A DNA stretch of 64,000 nucleotides from an uncultured Thermoanaerobaculia bacterium (GTDB lineage Bacteria; Acidobacteriota; Thermoanaerobaculia; Multivoradales; Multivoraceae), in NCBI GenBank assembly GCA_951812325.1, contig OX638294.1:3086001-3150000 (forward strand), in the 5' to 3' direction. The notes beneath the pieces are model-generated. The model had not been told where the DNA came from. It saw only the letters and a program-made list of their open reading frames with translations, and ran no database searches. Both the position numbers and the translations under genes were made by a program. The stretch's first letter is position 1; every line of letters starts with the position of its first letter. This document shows positions 46,099 through 56,260 of this stretch, piece after piece.

Positions 46099-46518
46099 AT
46101 GTTGATGCCGAAGAAGGTCAAGTTCCGCAAGCATCACCGCGGCCGTCGCCGCGGTCTGGCCAAGGGCGGCAACGTCGTGGCGTTTGGCGAGTACGGGTTG
46201 CAGGCGCAGGAAGCCGGCTGGGTCACGGCCCGTCAGATCGAAGCGGCCCGGATCGCGATCACGCGCCACATCAAGCGAACGGGCAAGGTCTGGATCCGGG
46301 TCTTTCCGGACAAGCCGATCACGAAGAAGCCTCTGGAAACGCGGATGGGCAAGGGCAAGGGCAACCCGGAGGAGTGGGTTGCGGTGGTGCGGCCGGCCCG
46401 CATCCTCTACGAACTCGAAGGGGTGTCGCCGGAGTTGGCGAAGGCGGCGATGAGGTTGGCTTCCCACAAGCTCGGCATCAAGACCCGCTTCGTCGTGCGC
46501 CACGGCGGACAGGTGTGA
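46099..46518 (+). CDS. rplP: 50S ribosomal protein L16
   Basis: A 139-residue protein near the A site. It has [39 protein letters not shown] and [23 protein letters not shown] 46105 is an alternative start with a slightly better-spaced GGAGGG. Confidence 0.97.
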   Translation: MLMPKKVKFRKHHRGRRRGLAKGGNVVAFGEYGLQAQEAGWVTARQIEAARIAITRHIKRTGKVWIRVFPDKPITKKPLETRMGKGKGNPEEWVAVVRPARILYELEGVSPELAKAAMRLASHKLGIKTRFVVRHGGQV

Positions 46519-46531
46519 GGGTGGCAGGACG

Positions 46532-46729
46532 ATGAAGGCAAGCGAAATCAGGGAGCTGACCTCAGGCGAACTGCGGCAGAAGGAGGAGGAACTGGCTGAT
46601 CAGCTGTTCGCCCTGCGGTTGCAGAAGTCGATTGGTCAACTGGAGAAGCCGAGCAGGATCAGAAAGGCCCGGGTCGATCTGGCGCGGGTTCTCACCGTCA
46701 GGCGCGAGAGAGCGACAGGAACGACATGA
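46532..46729 (+). CDS. rpmC: 50S ribosomal protein L29
   Basis: A 65-residue helical protein at the tunnel exit. It has MKASEIRELTSGELRQKEEE, LADQLFALRLQKSIGQLEKP and RIRKARVDLARVLTV. The stop overlaps the rpsQ ATG (ATGA). Confidence 0.95.
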   Translation: MKASEIRELTSGELRQKEEELADQLFALRLQKSIGQLEKPSRIRKARVDLARVLTVRRERATGTT

Positions 46730-47001
46730 GCGTGGATCAGCAACAGACGCGCGGCCGCCGTCAGGTCCGGGTGGGCCAGGTGGTCAGCGCGAAGATGGAC
46801 AAGACGGTCATCGTGGCGGTCGAGAAGACAGTCATGCACCGGCTCTACCACCGCCTGATGAAGAAGTCTTCGCGGTTCGTGGCGCATGACGAATCGAATG
46901 ACTGCCGGGAGGGGGACGTTGTTTCCCTCGTCTCGACCCGGCCGATGTCCCGCAGCAAGCGCTGGCGCGTACAGCGGATCGTCAAGCGTGCGGAAGGGTA
47001 G
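46726..47001 (+). CDS. rpsQ: 30S ribosomal protein S17
   Basis: A 91-residue OB-fold protein. It has RRQVRVGQVVSAKMDKTVIV, YHRLMKKSSRFVAHDESNDC and VVSLVSTRPMSRSKRWRV. It overlaps rpmC by four bases. Confidence 0.95.
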   Translation: MSVDQQQTRGRRQVRVGQVVSAKMDKTVIVAVEKTVMHRLYHRLMKKSSRFVAHDESNDCREGDVVSLVSTRPMSRSKRWRVQRIVKRAEG

Positions 47002-47013
47002 AGGGGCGCCGAG

Positions 47014-47382
47014 ATGATCCAGATGGGAACGGTGCTCGACGTCGCCGACAACTCGGGGGCCAAGAGAATTGCCTGCATTCAACTGCGGGGCGGTTCCACC
47101 GGGCAGTACGGCGTGCTGGGCGACGTGATCACCGCCTCGGTCAAGGAGGCGGCGCCCGAGGGCACGGTCAAGAAGGGCCAGGTGGTGCGCGCGGTGATCG
47201 TGCGGACTCGCAAGGAACGGCGCCGGCGTGACGGGAGCTACATCCGCTTCGACAACAACGCTGCGGTGCTGATCAACGATGCGCGCGAGCCCATCGGGAC
47301 GCGGGTGTTCGGCCCGGTTGCCCGCGAGCTGCGCGAGCGGCGCTTCATGCGCATCGTGTCGCTGGCGCCGGAGGTGATCTGA
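47014..47382 (+). CDS. rplN: 50S ribosomal protein L14
   Basis: A 122-residue protein at the subunit interface. It has [40 protein letters not shown] and [19 protein letters not shown]. One base separates it from rplX. Confidence 0.97.
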   Translation: MIQMGTVLDVADNSGAKRIACIQLRGGSTGQYGVLGDVITASVKEAAPEGTVKKGQVVRAVIVRTRKERRRRDGSYIRFDNNAAVLINDAREPIGTRVFGPVARELRERRFMRIVSLAPEVI

Positions 47383-47383
47383 C

Positions 47384-47722
47384 ATGCCCAAATCCGGCGG
47401 ACACAAGGTGAAGATCAAGAAGGGCGACGAGGTGCTGGTCATCGCGGGCCGGAGCCGCGGCGTCCGCAGCAAGGTGCTGCGGGTGCTTCCTGCCGAGAAC
47501 CGCGCCATCGTCGAGCGCGTGAATCTGGTCAAGAAGCACGAGCGGCCGAACCCGCAGCGTCAGGTTCAGGGCGGCATCCTGGAGCGGGAGTCGCCCATCC
47601 ACCTCTCGAATCTCAAGGTGATCTGCCCGGACACCGACAAGCCGACGCGGGTCGGCAGGCGGCGTCTCGAAGACGGCAAGTCGTCGCGCTACGCCAAGGT
47701 CAGCGGCGCGGTGTTGAGCTGA
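47384..47722 (+). CDS. rplX: 50S ribosomal protein L24
   Basis: A 112-residue assembly-initiator protein. The KOW motif is [20 protein letters not shown]. The middle has [20 protein letters not shown], and the end has [20 protein letters not shown]. Confidence 0.95.
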   Translation: MPKSGGHKVKIKKGDEVLVIAGRSRGVRSKVLRVLPAENRAIVERVNLVKKHERPNPQRQVQGGILERESPIHLSNLKVICPDTDKPTRVGRRRLEDGKSSRYAKVSGAVLS

Positions 47723-47741
47723 ACGCAGTGGACCTGAAGGA

Positions 47742-48290
47742 ATGACCATGGTTCCCCGATTGAAGACTCTGTACCAGGAGGAGGTCGTCGCCTCGCTCCA
47801 GCAGGAGTTCGGCATCTCCAACCCGATGGCGGTGCCGCGGCTGGAGAAGATCGTCCTCAACATGGGTATCGGTGAAGCGATCCAGAACATCAAGATCCTG
47901 GAGAACGCCGTGCCCGAGCTGGCCCTGATCGCGGGTCAGCAGCCGGTCATCACCCGCGCGCGCAAGTCGATCGCCGCGTTCAAGTTGCGTGAGGGCATGC
48001 CGATTGGTTGCCGGGTCACCCTGCGACGCAACCGGATGTGGCACTTCCTCGATCGCCTGGTCACCGTCGCGCTGCCGCGAGTGCGCGATTTCCGAGGCAT
48101 CTCGGATCGGAGCTTCGATGGACGCGGCAGCTACACCCTGGGTATCCGGGACCACCTGATCTTCCCCGAGGTCGACTACTCGAAGACCGACGGCTCCAAG
48201 GGCATCAACGTCACCCTCGTCACGTCGGCGGATTCCGATGCGCATGCTCTGCACCTGCTGCGCGGTCTCGGCATGCCGTTCGTGGCCTGA
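47742..48290 (+). CDS. rplE: 50S ribosomal protein L5
   Basis: A 182-residue protein that binds 5S rRNA. It has [40 protein letters not shown] and [23 protein letters not shown] 47742 is used; ATG 47748 is in frame. The next gene is rpsH, 56 bp on; rpsN, which usually lies between them, is absent. Confidence 0.96.
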   Translation: MTMVPRLKTLYQEEVVASLQQEFGISNPMAVPRLEKIVLNMGIGEAIQNIKILENAVPELALIAGQQPVITRARKSIAAFKLREGMPIGCRVTLRRNRMWHFLDRLVTVALPRVRDFRGISDRSFDGRGSYTLGIRDHLIFPEVDYSKTDGSKGINVTLVTSADSDAHALHLLRGLGMPFVA

Positions 48291-48346
48291 GTTCGGGCCC
48301 ACACGACTTCTGCTGAGTTTCCAATGATTGGCCAAGGATTGTCACG

Positions 48347-48745
48347 ATGACCATGACCGACCCCATTGCGGATCTGTTGACCACGATTCGCAACGCCCTG
48401 ATCGTCAAGCACGATCAGACCGAGGCGCCGGCTTCGAAGCAGAAGATCGCGCTCTGCCGCGTGCTGCGGGAACAGGGCTACATCAGCCACTACGAGGTCT
48501 ACGACTCGCCGCCGGGCAGGACGCTTCGCATCTTCCTTGCCTACGACGGCGAGGGCGTGCCGACAATCACCAGGGTGCGGAAGGTCAGCAAGCCGGGGCG
48601 CAGGGTGTATCGTCGCGCCGACGATCTGAAGCCGGTTCTCAACGGCCTCGGCGTCGCGATCCTGTCGACGTCGAAGGGGCTGCTCACGGATGCGCAGGCC
48701 CGGCGCCGGCGCGTGGGCGGTGAAGTCCTCTGTGAAGTGTACTGA
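48347..48745 (+). CDS. rpsH: 30S ribosomal protein S8
   Basis: A 132-residue protein of the 30S platform and, in E. coli, the repressor of the spc operon. It has MTDPIADLLTTIRNALIVKH, ITRVRKVSKPGRRVYRRADD and the C-terminal GVAILSTSKGLLTDAQARRR with VGGEVLCEVY. Confidence 0.96.
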   Translation: MTMTDPIADLLTTIRNALIVKHDQTEAPASKQKIALCRVLREQGYISHYEVYDSPPGRTLRIFLAYDGEGVPTITRVRKVSKPGRRVYRRADDLKPVLNGLGVAILSTSKGLLTDAQARRRRVGGEVLCEVY

Positions 48746-48766
48746 CCAGGTGCGAGGTGTATTGAG

Positions 48767-49306
48767 ATGTCACGCATAGGCAGGGCGCCGATTCAGCTGC
48801 CCGACGAGGCGAAGGTGGCGGTGGGCGATACCGTGACCGTCGAGGGCCCCAGGGGCGCTCTGGAGCTGCCGCTTCCGCAGGGCATCGGGATCCGGGTGGA
48901 GGACGGTGTCGTCACGCTTCACCGTTCCGGTTCGAGCGGCCCGGAACGGGCTCTGCACGGATTGGCTCGCGCGCTGGTCGCGAACGCCGTGGTGGGTGTC
49001 ACCGAGGGCTTCCGGCGGGAGTTGGAGATCGTCGGCGTTGGCTACCGGGGAGAGGTCAAGGGGCGCGAAATCCATCTGGCGCTCGGATACTCCCACCCGG
49101 TGATCTACCCGATTCCGGATGGGATCGAGGTGTCGATCGACGACCGGGCGAACCGGATCGCCGTTTCCGGTATCGACAAGCAGCAGGTGGGGCAGGTAGC
49201 GGCGGATCTCCGCAGCCTGCGCAAGCCGGATGCGTACAAGGGCAAGGGCATTCGTTACCGCGACGAGGTCATCCGGCTCAAGGTCGGCAAGGCGGCGGCG
49301 GTCTAA
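48767..49306 (+). CDS. rplF: 50S ribosomal protein L6
   Basis: A 179-residue protein near the factor-binding site. It has [37 protein letters not shown], and the C-terminal [20 protein letters not shown] with [16 protein letters not shown]. Confidence 0.96.
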   Translation: MSRIGRAPIQLPDEAKVAVGDTVTVEGPRGALELPLPQGIGIRVEDGVVTLHRSGSSGPERALHGLARALVANAVVGVTEGFRRELEIVGVGYRGEVKGREIHLALGYSHPVIYPIPDGIEVSIDDRANRIAVSGIDKQQVGQVAADLRSLRKPDAYKGKGIRYRDEVIRLKVGKAAAV

Positions 49307-49349
49307 GCCGGTTCAGTGCGAAGTCAGGGAAAACAGGGACATCGAGGCA

Positions 49350-49736
49350 ATGAGCGATCTGCGCAGAAAGAGAACACTGGATCGGAGCCGGCGGCGGCGC
49401 CGCGCGCGCTACCGCGTCCGGAAGAAGCTTCGGGGCTCGCAGGAGAGGCCGCGTCTGGCGGTCCACAAGAGTCGCCGCCACATCTACGCCCAGTTGATCG
49501 ACGATCGGGCGGGGCACACGCTGGCATTCGCGAGTTCTCTGGAGCCGGAAGTCTGCGGGGAGTTGGAAGGCTCGACCGGAAGTTGCAGCGCGGCGCAGGC
49601 GGTGGGCGAGGCGCTTGCGGTGCGTGCCAGGGAGCGCGGGGTGCAGGCGGTGATCTTCGACCGCGGCGGTTTCCTCTACCACGGCCGAATCCGGGCGCTC
49701 GCGGACAGCGCGCGCGCCGGAGGCCTCCAGTTCTGA
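49350..49736 (+). CDS. rplR: 50S ribosomal protein L18
   Basis: A 128-residue 5S rRNA-binding protein. ATG 49350 was chosen. It has a very Arg-rich start ([20 protein letters not shown]), [20 protein letters not shown] and the C-terminal [20 protein letters not shown]. It lies 43 bp after rplF. Confidence 0.96.
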   Translation: MSDLRRKRTLDRSRRRRRARYRVRKKLRGSQERPRLAVHKSRRHIYAQLIDDRAGHTLAFASSLEPEVCGELEGSTGSCSAAQAVGEALAVRARERGVQAVIFDRGGFLYHGRIRALADSARAGGLQF

Positions 49737-49763
49737 TGCAGCACGGACGCGAAGGAGTGAACA

Positions 49764-50327
49764 GTGGCTAGGGACATCGACCTCGACAGCGAGTTCTTCG
49801 AGCAGGTCGTCGACATCAACCGGGTGACGAAGGTCGTCAAGGGCGGCAAGAACTTCTCCTTCACCGCCCTGGTCGTGATCGGCGATGGCCGCGGCCGCGT
49901 CGGCTATGGCTCAGGCAAGGCGAAGGAGGTTCCGTCCGCGATTCGCAAGGGGATTCAGATCGCCAAGCGCAACCTGGTACGGGTGCCTCTGGCTGGAACG
50001 ACGATCCCGCACGAGACGGTGGGCGTGTTCGGCGCCGGTCGCGTGATGTTGAAGCCGGCTTCCGAAGGGACCGGGGTCATTGCCGGCGGTGCGGTGCGGG
50101 CAGTGGTCGAGGGCGCCGGCATTCAGGACATTCTGACCAAGTCCCTCGGGACGACGAATCCGCAGAATGTGGTCAAGGCGACCTTCGCCGGGCTCATGTC
50201 GCTGCGGAGCGAGGAACAGGTCCGTACCTTGCGTGGTCTGGACTCGCTGGACGGCGCTTCGGTGCACGGAGAGCAGGGAGGAGCAGGTAGTGGCTGGCAG
50301 GACGATACGGATACAGCAGGTGCGTAG
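49764..50327 (+). CDS. rpsE: 30S ribosomal protein S5
   Basis: A 187-residue fidelity and helicase-site protein with GTG start. It has [40 protein letters not shown] and [20 protein letters not shown]. About 20 residues at the C-terminus ([19 protein letters not shown]) go beyond the usual length and overlap the start of rpmD by 38 bp. Confidence 0.95.
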   Translation: MARDIDLDSEFFEQVVDINRVTKVVKGGKNFSFTALVVIGDGRGRVGYGSGKAKEVPSAIRKGIQIAKRNLVRVPLAGTTIPHETVGVFGAGRVMLKPASEGTGVIAGGAVRAVVEGAGIQDILTKSLGTTNPQNVVKATFAGLMSLRSEEQVRTLRGLDSLDGASVHGEQGGAGSGWQDDTDTAGA

Positions 50328-50487
50328 CGCGATCGGCAGGCCGAGACCGCAGCGCGAGGTACTGCGCGGTCTGGGCTTGAGGCGCATTCGCCACATCGTC
50401 GAGCGGGAGGACTCCCGGTCGGTGCGCGGCATGGTGCGGAAGATTCCCCACCTGGTCCGGATTGTGGGGGACTCCGAGGAGGACTGA
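50290..50487 (+). CDS. rpmD: 50S ribosomal protein L30
   Basis: A 65-residue protein. GTG 50290 was chosen, with GGAGGAG upstream, inside the end of rpsE. It has [40 protein letters not shown] and [15 protein letters not shown], the typical L30 pattern. The stop lies one base before the rplO ATG. Confidence 0.93.
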   Translation: MAGRTIRIQQVRSAIGRPRPQREVLRGLGLRRIRHIVEREDSRSVRGMVRKIPHLVRIVGDSEED

Positions 50488-50488
50488 C

Positions 50489-50932
50489 ATGAAACTGCAC
50501 GAATTGAAACCGGCGCCGGGAAGCCGCCGCGCGCGCAAGCGGGTCGGCCGTGGACCGGGCTCGGGCACGGGCAAGACCGCCGGACGAGGCCACAAGGGAC
50601 AGCGCTCGCGTGCGGGCTTCTCCCGCCGAGCCGGCTTCGAGGGCGGCCAGATGCCGCTCGTACGGCGTGTCCCCAAGCGCGGATTCACCAACATCTTCCG
50701 GACCGAGTACACGGTGATCAACGTCGGCGACCTGAACGGTCTCGGCGATGTGGTCGACGTCGACCTTCTCGTTTCCCATGGCCGTGTGCGGCGGGGAATG
50801 AAGCTGAAGGTGCTCGGGGTGGGCGATGCACCGGCCGGGTTGACCGTTCGGGCGCACCGCTTCAGCGCGTCAGCGCGCGCCAAGATCGAGGCCGCCGGCG
50901 GCGCCTGCGAAGAGATCGCCCGAGGGAGCTGA
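50489..50932 (+). CDS. rplO: 50S ribosomal protein L15
   Basis: A 147-residue late-assembly protein. ATG 50489 follows GAGGAGG. It has [40 protein letters not shown] and [20 protein letters not shown]. It precedes secY by three bases. Confidence 0.96.
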   Translation: MKLHELKPAPGSRRARKRVGRGPGSGTGKTAGRGHKGQRSRAGFSRRAGFEGGQMPLVRRVPKRGFTNIFRTEYTVINVGDLNGLGDVVDVDLLVSHGRVRRGMKLKVLGVGDAPAGLTVRAHRFSASARAKIEAAGGACEEIARGS

Positions 50933-50935
50933 TAC

Positions 50936-52321
50936 GTGGGCGTCGAGAGTTTTCGCAACGTCTTCGCGATTCCGGATCTCCGGAAGCGGGTGCTGTTCAT
51001 GTTCGGCCTGCTGGCCGTCTACCGCATCGGCTGCATCATTCCGACGCCGGGGATCGACCCCCTGGCCCTGCTCGAGTTCATGGATCAGATGCGGGGCACC
51101 GTGCTGGGGTTCGTCAACACGTTCACGGGCGGCAGCCTGGGCCGGGTGGCGATCTTCGCTCTCGGCATCATGCCCTACATTTCGGCGTCCATCATCCTGC
51201 AGTTGCTGACTGTCGTCTGGCCCTACCTCGAGAAGCTCTCGAAGGAAGGCGAGATGGGTCGGCGGAAGATCACGCAGTACACGCGGTACGGAACGGTGAT
51301 CATCTCGATCATTCAGGGCACGAGCATCGCCTTCTTCCTGGAGAACCTGACCTCGCCCGGAGGCGCGCCCCTGGTCTTCAACCCGGGCCTCGGATTCAAG
51401 TTCATGACCGTGCTCTCCCTGACCACGGGCTGCGCGTTCGTCATGTGGCTGGGCGAGCAGATCAGCGAACGAGGCATCGGCAACGGCATCTCCCTGATCA
51501 TCTTCGCCGGCATCGTGGTGGGTCTGCCGGGCGCCGTCCTGACGCTGTTCGGCCAATTGCAGAGCGGCACGATGTCGCTGCTCAAGATCCTCCTCCTGTC
51601 GGTCTTCATGCTCGTGGTCGTCGCCTTCATCGTCTACATGGAGAGGGCGCAGCGGCGCATTCCGGTGCAGTACGCGAAGCGGATCGTCGGCCGCCGCCAA
51701 TACGGCGGTCAGAGCACCTACCTGCCCCTGCGGGTGAACACCGGCGGCGTGATCCCGGTCATCTTCGCGAGTTCCGTGGTCACCGTGCCGGCCACGGTGG
51801 CGAGCATGGTCCAGTATGAACCGGTCCAGCGGATCGCCACCGCGCTGCAGTGGGGCCAGCCGATCTACTACCTGCTCTACGTGGCGGCGATCATCTTCTT
51901 CTCGTACTTCTACGTCTCGATCATCTTCAACCCGAACGACCTGGCCGAGAACATGCGCAAGTACGGCGGGTTCATTCCCGGCATCCGATCCGGCAGACGC
52001 ACCTCGGAGTACATCGACAAGGTCCTGACCCGGTTGACCCTGGTCGGTTCGCTCTACCTGGCGGGCGTTTCGGTGTTGCCGGAGTTCCTGATCGCCGGCT
52101 TCAAGGTCGGGGGACTTCCCTTCATCGGCGCTTCCCTGGACCGTCTGGCGCCGCTCTGGCTGACCGAGGGCCTGGGAATCAACTTCTACTTCGGCGGCAC
52201 GTCGCTCCTGATCGTCGTCAGCGTGGCGATGGACACGCTGCAACAGATCGAGAGCCAGCTCGTGATGCGCAACTACGAGGGCTTCATGAAACGGGGCCGG
52301 ATCCGGGGCCGCCGTGGGTGA
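50936..52321 (+). CDS. secY: Preprotein translocase subunit SecY
   Basis: A 461-residue channel protein with about ten membrane segments and a GTG start. The N-terminal segment (FRNVFAIPDLRKRVLFMFGL, AVYRIGCIIPTPGID) is canonical. GIMPYISASIILQLLTVVWP forms the second span region, ISERGIGNGISLIIFAGIV lies mid-protein, and the end is RNYEGFMKRGRIRGRRG. It overlaps adk by eight bases. Confidence 0.97.
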   Translation: MGVESFRNVFAIPDLRKRVLFMFGLLAVYRIGCIIPTPGIDPLALLEFMDQMRGTVLGFVNTFTGGSLGRVAIFALGIMPYISASIILQLLTVVWPYLEKLSKEGEMGRRKITQYTRYGTVIISIIQGTSIAFFLENLTSPGGAPLVFNPGLGFKFMTVLSLTTGCAFVMWLGEQISERGIGNGISLIIFAGIVVGLPGAVLTLFGQLQSGTMSLLKILLLSVFMLVVVAFIVYMERAQRRIPVQYAKRIVGRRQYGGQSTYLPLRVNTGGVIPVIFASSVVTVPATVASMVQYEPVQRIATALQWGQPIYYLLYVAAIIFFSYFYVSIIFNPNDLAENMRKYGGFIPGIRSGRRTSEYIDKVLTRLTLVGSLYLAGVSVLPEFLIAGFKVGGLPFIGASLDRLAPLWLTEGLGINFYFGGTSLLIVVSVAMDTLQQIESQLVMRNYEGFMKRGRIRGRRG

Positions 52322-52886
52322 TTCCCTTCGCATCGTACTCCTCGGAGCGCCCGGCTGCGGCAAGGGCACCCAGGCCGAGCGCCTTTCGGGGGGGCTCGGT
52401 GTGCCGGCCATCTCGACCGGTGAGATGTTGCGTGCCGCGGTGGCCGAGGGCAGCGGGTTGGGCCGGCGCGTCGAGGGCGTCATGGCTTCGGGCGCCCTGG
52501 TCGACGACGCTCTGATGGCCGAAGTGGTTCGCGACCGGCTGCGCCAGACCGACGCGGAGCCTGGGTTCCTGCTCGACGGCTATCCGCGTACCGCGCCGCA
52601 GGCCGAGACACTCGACGAGATACTCGACGGCCACCCGCTGGACCACGTGGTGACGATCGATGTCCCGGACGAGGTGCTGGTCCAGCGCATTGTCCTGCGT
52701 GGCCGCGGCGCGGATGACCGGGAGGACATCGTGCGCGAACGGTTGCAGGTCTACGCCGCCCGGACCGAGCCGCTGATCGGTCACTACGAACGCCTCGGAC
52801 TGCTGCGCCGGGTCGACGGCAACGTCGCCATTGAACAGGTGACGACCGCGATCGAGTCGGCGCTGGCGAAGGAGGGAGCCGCCTGA
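52314..52886 (+). CDS. adk: Adenylate kinase, short-LID type
   Basis: A 190-residue enzyme that interconverts 2 ADP with ATP plus AMP. The start GTG 52314 lies inside the end of secY. The P-loop is GAPGCGKGTQ, the AMP site includes STGEMLRAAV and FLLDGYPRTAPQAE, and the LID is short (GRGADDREDIVRERLQVYAA), without the zinc-type Cys set. It is in the usual spc-operon place; no map gene follows it. Confidence 0.95.
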   Translation: MGDSLRIVLLGAPGCGKGTQAERLSGGLGVPAISTGEMLRAAVAEGSGLGRRVEGVMASGALVDDALMAEVVRDRLRQTDAEPGFLLDGYPRTAPQAETLDEILDGHPLDHVVTIDVPDEVLVQRIVLRGRGADDREDIVRERLQVYAARTEPLIGHYERLGLLRRVDGNVAIEQVTTAIESALAKEGAA

Positions 52887-53121
52887 TGGTGACTCTCGGG
52901 ACCGGGGAGCAACCCGACCTGATGCACCGCGCCAACGGCGATCGTCAACGCCGGAAGCCGGGCCGTGATGATGGATGGGAGCGGTTGGACGGCGGGAACG
53001 AAGGATGGATCGTTGTCGGCTCACTTCGAACACGCGGTTCCGGTGATGGAGGCCGGAGCACGCGTGCGGGGTTTGGCGGCATGAACCGAAGAGGAAGCAA
53101 GAGGACGAAGGGAACCTGTGC

Positions 53122-53343
53122 GTGAAGAAGGAAGAGGCGATCGAAGTCGAGGCACTCGTGGTGGAAACCCTGCCGAACGCGGTGTTCAAGGTGGAGCTTG
53201 ACAACAAGCACCAGGCCCTGGCCCACATCTCGGGTAAGATGCGCAAGCACTTCATCCGGATTCTCCCGGGGGACCGGGTCCTGGTTGAACTCTCGCCCTA
53301 TGATCCCGGCCGCGGACGGATCGTGTACAGGTTGCGGACCTGA
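53122..53343 (+). CDS. infA: Translation initiation factor IF-1
   Basis: A 73-residue OB-fold factor that blocks the A site during initiation. The start GTG 53122 follows GGGAA. It has [37 protein letters not shown] and [16 protein letters not shown]. About 235 bp of apparently empty sequence precede it. Confidence 0.96.
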   Translation: MKKEEAIEVEALVVETLPNAVFKVELDNKHQALAHISGKMRKHFIRILPGDRVLVELSPYDPGRGRIVYRLRT

Positions 53344-53373
53344 CCGCTGGTTTCGAATCGAAGGAAGTCCATC

Positions 53374-53487
53374 ATGAAGGTGAGAGCGTCAGTGAAGAGA
53401 ATGTGCGTGAAGTGCAAGGTGGTCCGGCGTCGCGGGGTGATCCGCGTCATCTGTGAGAACCCCAAGCACAAGCAACGGCAGGGCTGA
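53374..53487 (+). CDS. rpmJ: 50S ribosomal protein L36
   Basis: A 37-residue zinc-ribbon protein, [20 protein letters not shown] then [17 protein letters not shown]. The metal ligands Cys11, Cys14, Cys27 and His32 are present, so this is the zinc-binding (C+) form. AAGGAAG precedes the ATG. It lies between infA and rpsM as usual. Confidence 0.96.
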   Translation: MKVRASVKRMCVKCKVVRRRGVIRVICENPKHKQRQG

Positions 53488-53505
53488 GGACGGGAGAGAG
53501 CTGGA

Positions 53506-53886
53506 ATGGCGAGAATCGCAGGGATCGATCTACCGCAGAACAAGCAGGTCGGCATCGGCCTCACCTACATCTACGGCATCGGCCGCTCACGGGCGCTGGC
53601 GTTGCTGGATCAGGCGGGTGTCGGGGCGGAGGTCAAGGTCAGGGATCTGACCGAGGACGAGACCGGGCGTATTCGCCGGGTCGTTCAGGAGGCGGGGTCG
53701 GTCGAGGGCGACCTGCGCAAGGAAGTGACCCAGAGCATCAAGCGTCTGATGGAGATTGGCAGTTACCGTGGTGTCAGGCACCGCAAGGGCCTGCCTGTTC
53801 GTGGCCAGCGCACGCATACCAACGCGCGTACCCGCAAGGGACCGCGGCGGGCGACCGTGGCCGGCAAGAAGAAGGTCGGGAAGTAG
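53506..53886 (+). CDS. rpsM: 30S ribosomal protein S13
   Basis: A 126-residue head protein that contacts tRNA and L5. It has [58 protein letters not shown] and a basic tail [20 protein letters not shown]. Confidence 0.97.
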   Translation: MARIAGIDLPQNKQVGIGLTYIYGIGRSRALALLDQAGVGAEVKVRDLTEDETGRIRRVVQEAGSVEGDLRKEVTQSIKRLMEIGSYRGVRHRKGLPVRGQRTHTNARTRKGPRRATVAGKKKVGK

Positions 53887-53906
53887 GCGAGGAGAGGGTT
53901 ACCTGG

Positions 53907-54284
53907 ATGGCGAAGGCAAGAAAAAAGGAAAAGCGGATCGTGCCCCACGCTGTGGCGCACGTCAATGCGACCTTCAACAACACACTGGTCTGCATCAGCG
54001 ATCCGGACGGCAACGTTCTGACCTGGTCGTCGTCGGGCCGAAACGGTTTCAAGGGGTCCCGCAAGGGCACGCCGTTCGCGGCTCAGGTGGCCGCACAGGC
54101 GGTCGGCTATCAGGCCAAGGATCTTGGCGTACGGTCGGTCGACGTGCTGGTCAAGGGGCCTGGGGGCGGTCGCGAATCGGCCGTCAGGGCTCTTCAGGCC
54201 ACCGGCATCAGCATTCGATCCATCCGCGACGTGACCCCGATTCCGCACAACGGTTGCCGTCCCCGCAAGCGGCGTCGGGTCTGA
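53907..54284 (+). CDS. rpsK: 30S ribosomal protein S11
   Basis: A 125-residue platform protein. It has [39 protein letters not shown] and the C-terminal [17 protein letters not shown]. rpoA follows after 78 bp; rpsD, normally between them, is absent. Confidence 0.97.
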   Translation: MAKARKKEKRIVPHAVAHVNATFNNTLVCISDPDGNVLTWSSSGRNGFKGSRKGTPFAAQVAAQAVGYQAKDLGVRSVDVLVKGPGGGRESAVRALQATGISIRSIRDVTPIPHNGCRPRKRRRV

Positions 54285-54362
54285 CCCGGCGTTTTGGCGG
54301 CGGACCGTACCCGGGAATCACGTTTTCAACCTGGAACGCAATCGAGATAAGTAGGAGTGAGC

Positions 54363-55349
54363 ATGCTCTGGAAGGGATTTCAACGTCCTAAGCGGATCGA
54401 GATCGATACCGAGACACTGACCGACACCTATGGCAGGTTCATGGCCCAGCCGTTCGAGCGGGGCTTCGGGGCCACCGTGGGCAACGCACTGCGTCGCAGC
54501 CTCCTGTCGGCCATCGAGGGCGCCGCGATTACCGCGGTGCGGATCGAGGGCGCTCTGCACGAGTTCTCCTCTCTCGAAGGAGTGGTCGAGGACACGACGG
54601 ACATCATTCTGAACCTGAAACAGGTGCCGCTGCGCTCCTCCGACGGCACGACGCGCGTGATCACGCTGGATGTGTCGGGGCCGCGCGAGGTGACGGCTGC
54701 CGACTTCAACGGCGATTCGAGCGTCGAGATTCGCGACCTGAACAGCAAGGTGGCGACTCTGAACGAACGGGGCCGGCTCCGGCTCGAGGCGCAGGTCAAG
54801 AACGGGCGCGGCTACGTCGGCGCCGACCGCAACCTCGACGAGTCGATGGGAATCGGATGGATTCCGCTCGACTCGGTCCACAGTCCGGTGAAGCGGGTGA
54901 ACTACCGCGTGGAGGCGGCCCGCCTCGGCCGGACCACGGACTACGAGCGACTGATCGTGGAGGTCTGGACGGACGGAACGGTGACGCCGGACGAGGGTAT
55001 TTCCCGTGCCGGCGCCTTGTTGCGCGATCACCTGGCGATCTTCATCGACGCCGAGGAAAGCCTGGTCGTCGAGGCGGTGGCCGAGGAGGAAGCCGATGGG
55101 AACGACATCGGCGTCCTGCTCCAAAAGGAGATCGACGATCTGGAGTTGAGCGTGCGTTCCGCGAACTGCCTGAGGAACGCGAACATCAATTCAGTGGGCG
55201 ACCTCGTCGCGCGGAGCGAGAAGGAGATGCTGGAGACGAAGAACCTCGGCCGCAAGTCCCTCGAAGAGATCCGGAACGTTTTGGAGGAGATGGGACTGTC
55301 CTTCGGCATGGAGGTTCCGCAGGACGCGAAGACCGGCGTCCAGGCCTGA
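54363..55349 (+). CDS. rpoA: RNA polymerase alpha subunit
   Basis: A 328-residue subunit. ATG 54363 was chosen because GTAGGAG lies five bases before it; GTG 54357 is in frame. The N-terminal domain has FMAQPFERGFGATVGNALRR and SLLSAIEGAAITAVRIEG. The C-terminal domain (from ~250) has LELSVRSANCLRNANINSVG and LGRKSLEEIRNVLEEMGLSF, the part that contacts activators. Confidence 0.97.
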   Translation: MLWKGFQRPKRIEIDTETLTDTYGRFMAQPFERGFGATVGNALRRSLLSAIEGAAITAVRIEGALHEFSSLEGVVEDTTDIILNLKQVPLRSSDGTTRVITLDVSGPREVTAADFNGDSSVEIRDLNSKVATLNERGRLRLEAQVKNGRGYVGADRNLDESMGIGWIPLDSVHSPVKRVNYRVEAARLGRTTDYERLIVEVWTDGTVTPDEGISRAGALLRDHLAIFIDAEESLVVEAVAEEEADGNDIGVLLQKEIDDLELSVRSANCLRNANINSVGDLVARSEKEMLETKNLGRKSLEEIRNVLEEMGLSFGMEVPQDAKTGVQA

Positions 55350-55390
55350 CGGCTGCTGAACCCTTCGAGCTTCCCCGGGAAGGAACGAAC

Positions 55391-55753
55391 ATGCGTCACA
55401 GAGTTGGCTACAAGAAACTGGGCCGGACCACGGCCCACCGGCGGGCAATGTTCCGCAACATGCTCGCCTCGCTGGTCGATCACGGCCGGATCCGGACCAC
55501 CCTCGCCAAGGCCAAGGCCCTGCGCCCGGTCGCGGAGAAGCTCATCACCCGCAGCCGCGAGGACAGCGTCCACGCCCGGCGCCTGGTCCGCCGCTGGCTT
55601 CCCAACCGCGACCACGTCAAGAAACTCTTCGACGAAATCGCCCCCCGCTACGCCGACCGCCCCGGCGGCTACCTCCGGATCACGAAGCTCGGCCCCCGCC
55701 GCGGCGACGCCGCCGAACGCGCCGTGATCGAGTTCGTCGACACCGACGAGTAG
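55391..55753 (+). CDS. rplQ: 50S ribosomal protein L17
   Basis: A 120-residue protein that ends the alpha operon. It has MRHRVGYKKLGRTTAHRRAM, FRNMLASLVDHGRIRTTLAK and GGYLRITKLGPRRGDAAERA. The last third has a very C-rich third codon position compared with the rest. Confidence 0.96.
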   Translation: MRHRVGYKKLGRTTAHRRAMFRNMLASLVDHGRIRTTLAKAKALRPVAEKLITRSREDSVHARRLVRRWLPNRDHVKKLFDEIAPRYADRPGGYLRITKLGPRRGDAAERAVIEFVDTDE

Positions 55754-56144
55754 CAGCTGCGGCGCTCCGGACGCTCCGGGCGGTTGGTGCGTGGCGTGGT
55801 TCCACAACCATCGGTCGATGGTAGCAACGGTGTGAGCTTGACCTGGTCTGCGGGCACTTCCTTCCTGGAGGAGGAGGAACTCGCGACGCCACGATCAGGA
55901 GCCTGGTACGGACCGGAGGACCACCGGCAGTCCGGAACGTGGCGCCTGCGACGGCTCACCTGCCCGCGACGAGGTCCCGCGAGGTAGCCGCCCCCTGTCG
56001 CCTTCGACTGGGACTGGTTGGCGCCGGGATCCGGTCGTGCTGCCGTCGCTCCGGCAGCGCTCAGACACCCGTCCAGCAAGGCCCGAAGACGGGGCGTATC
56101 GGGCCGCCCTCGATTCGGGGAACGAGGGCGACCGGGGAGCAACC

Positions 56145-56170
56145 CATGTGGCGCGAGCCCGCGCCACATG
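56145..56170 (+). repeat. 11 bp perfect hairpin related to the 2394 repeats
   Basis: CATGTGGCGCG-AGCC-CGCGCCACATG is a perfect 11 bp stem with a tetraloop. It shares the TGGCGCG core with the second hairpin of the element at 2394-2597 and with the element at 11108-11149. Confidence 0.55.
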
Positions 56171-56231
56171 CGATCCGCTCCACTCCGGGCCCGGAGGTCT
56201 TCACGCGACTCGGACAGGTACCTCGGTCATG

Positions 56232-56260
56232 TTGCGTCCAGTCGCTTCCTGTGTCATAGT
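56232..56260 (+). promoter_or_regulatory. Candidate promoter
   Basis: TTGCGT (56232-56237) and CATAGT (56255-56260) are spaced by 17 bp, ~80 bp before the small secreted ORF. Confidence 0.35.

Noticed and set aside
48291-48346. A possible short rpsN between rplE and rpsH
   Set aside because: Only 56 bp are available, too short even for the 61-residue form, and no CxxC zinc motif is encoded.
52886-53125. A 79-residue frame overlapping the adk stop, in the place where map often lies
   Set aside because: Gly/Arg-rich low-complexity translation with no methionine aminopeptidase motif. Treated as non-coding.
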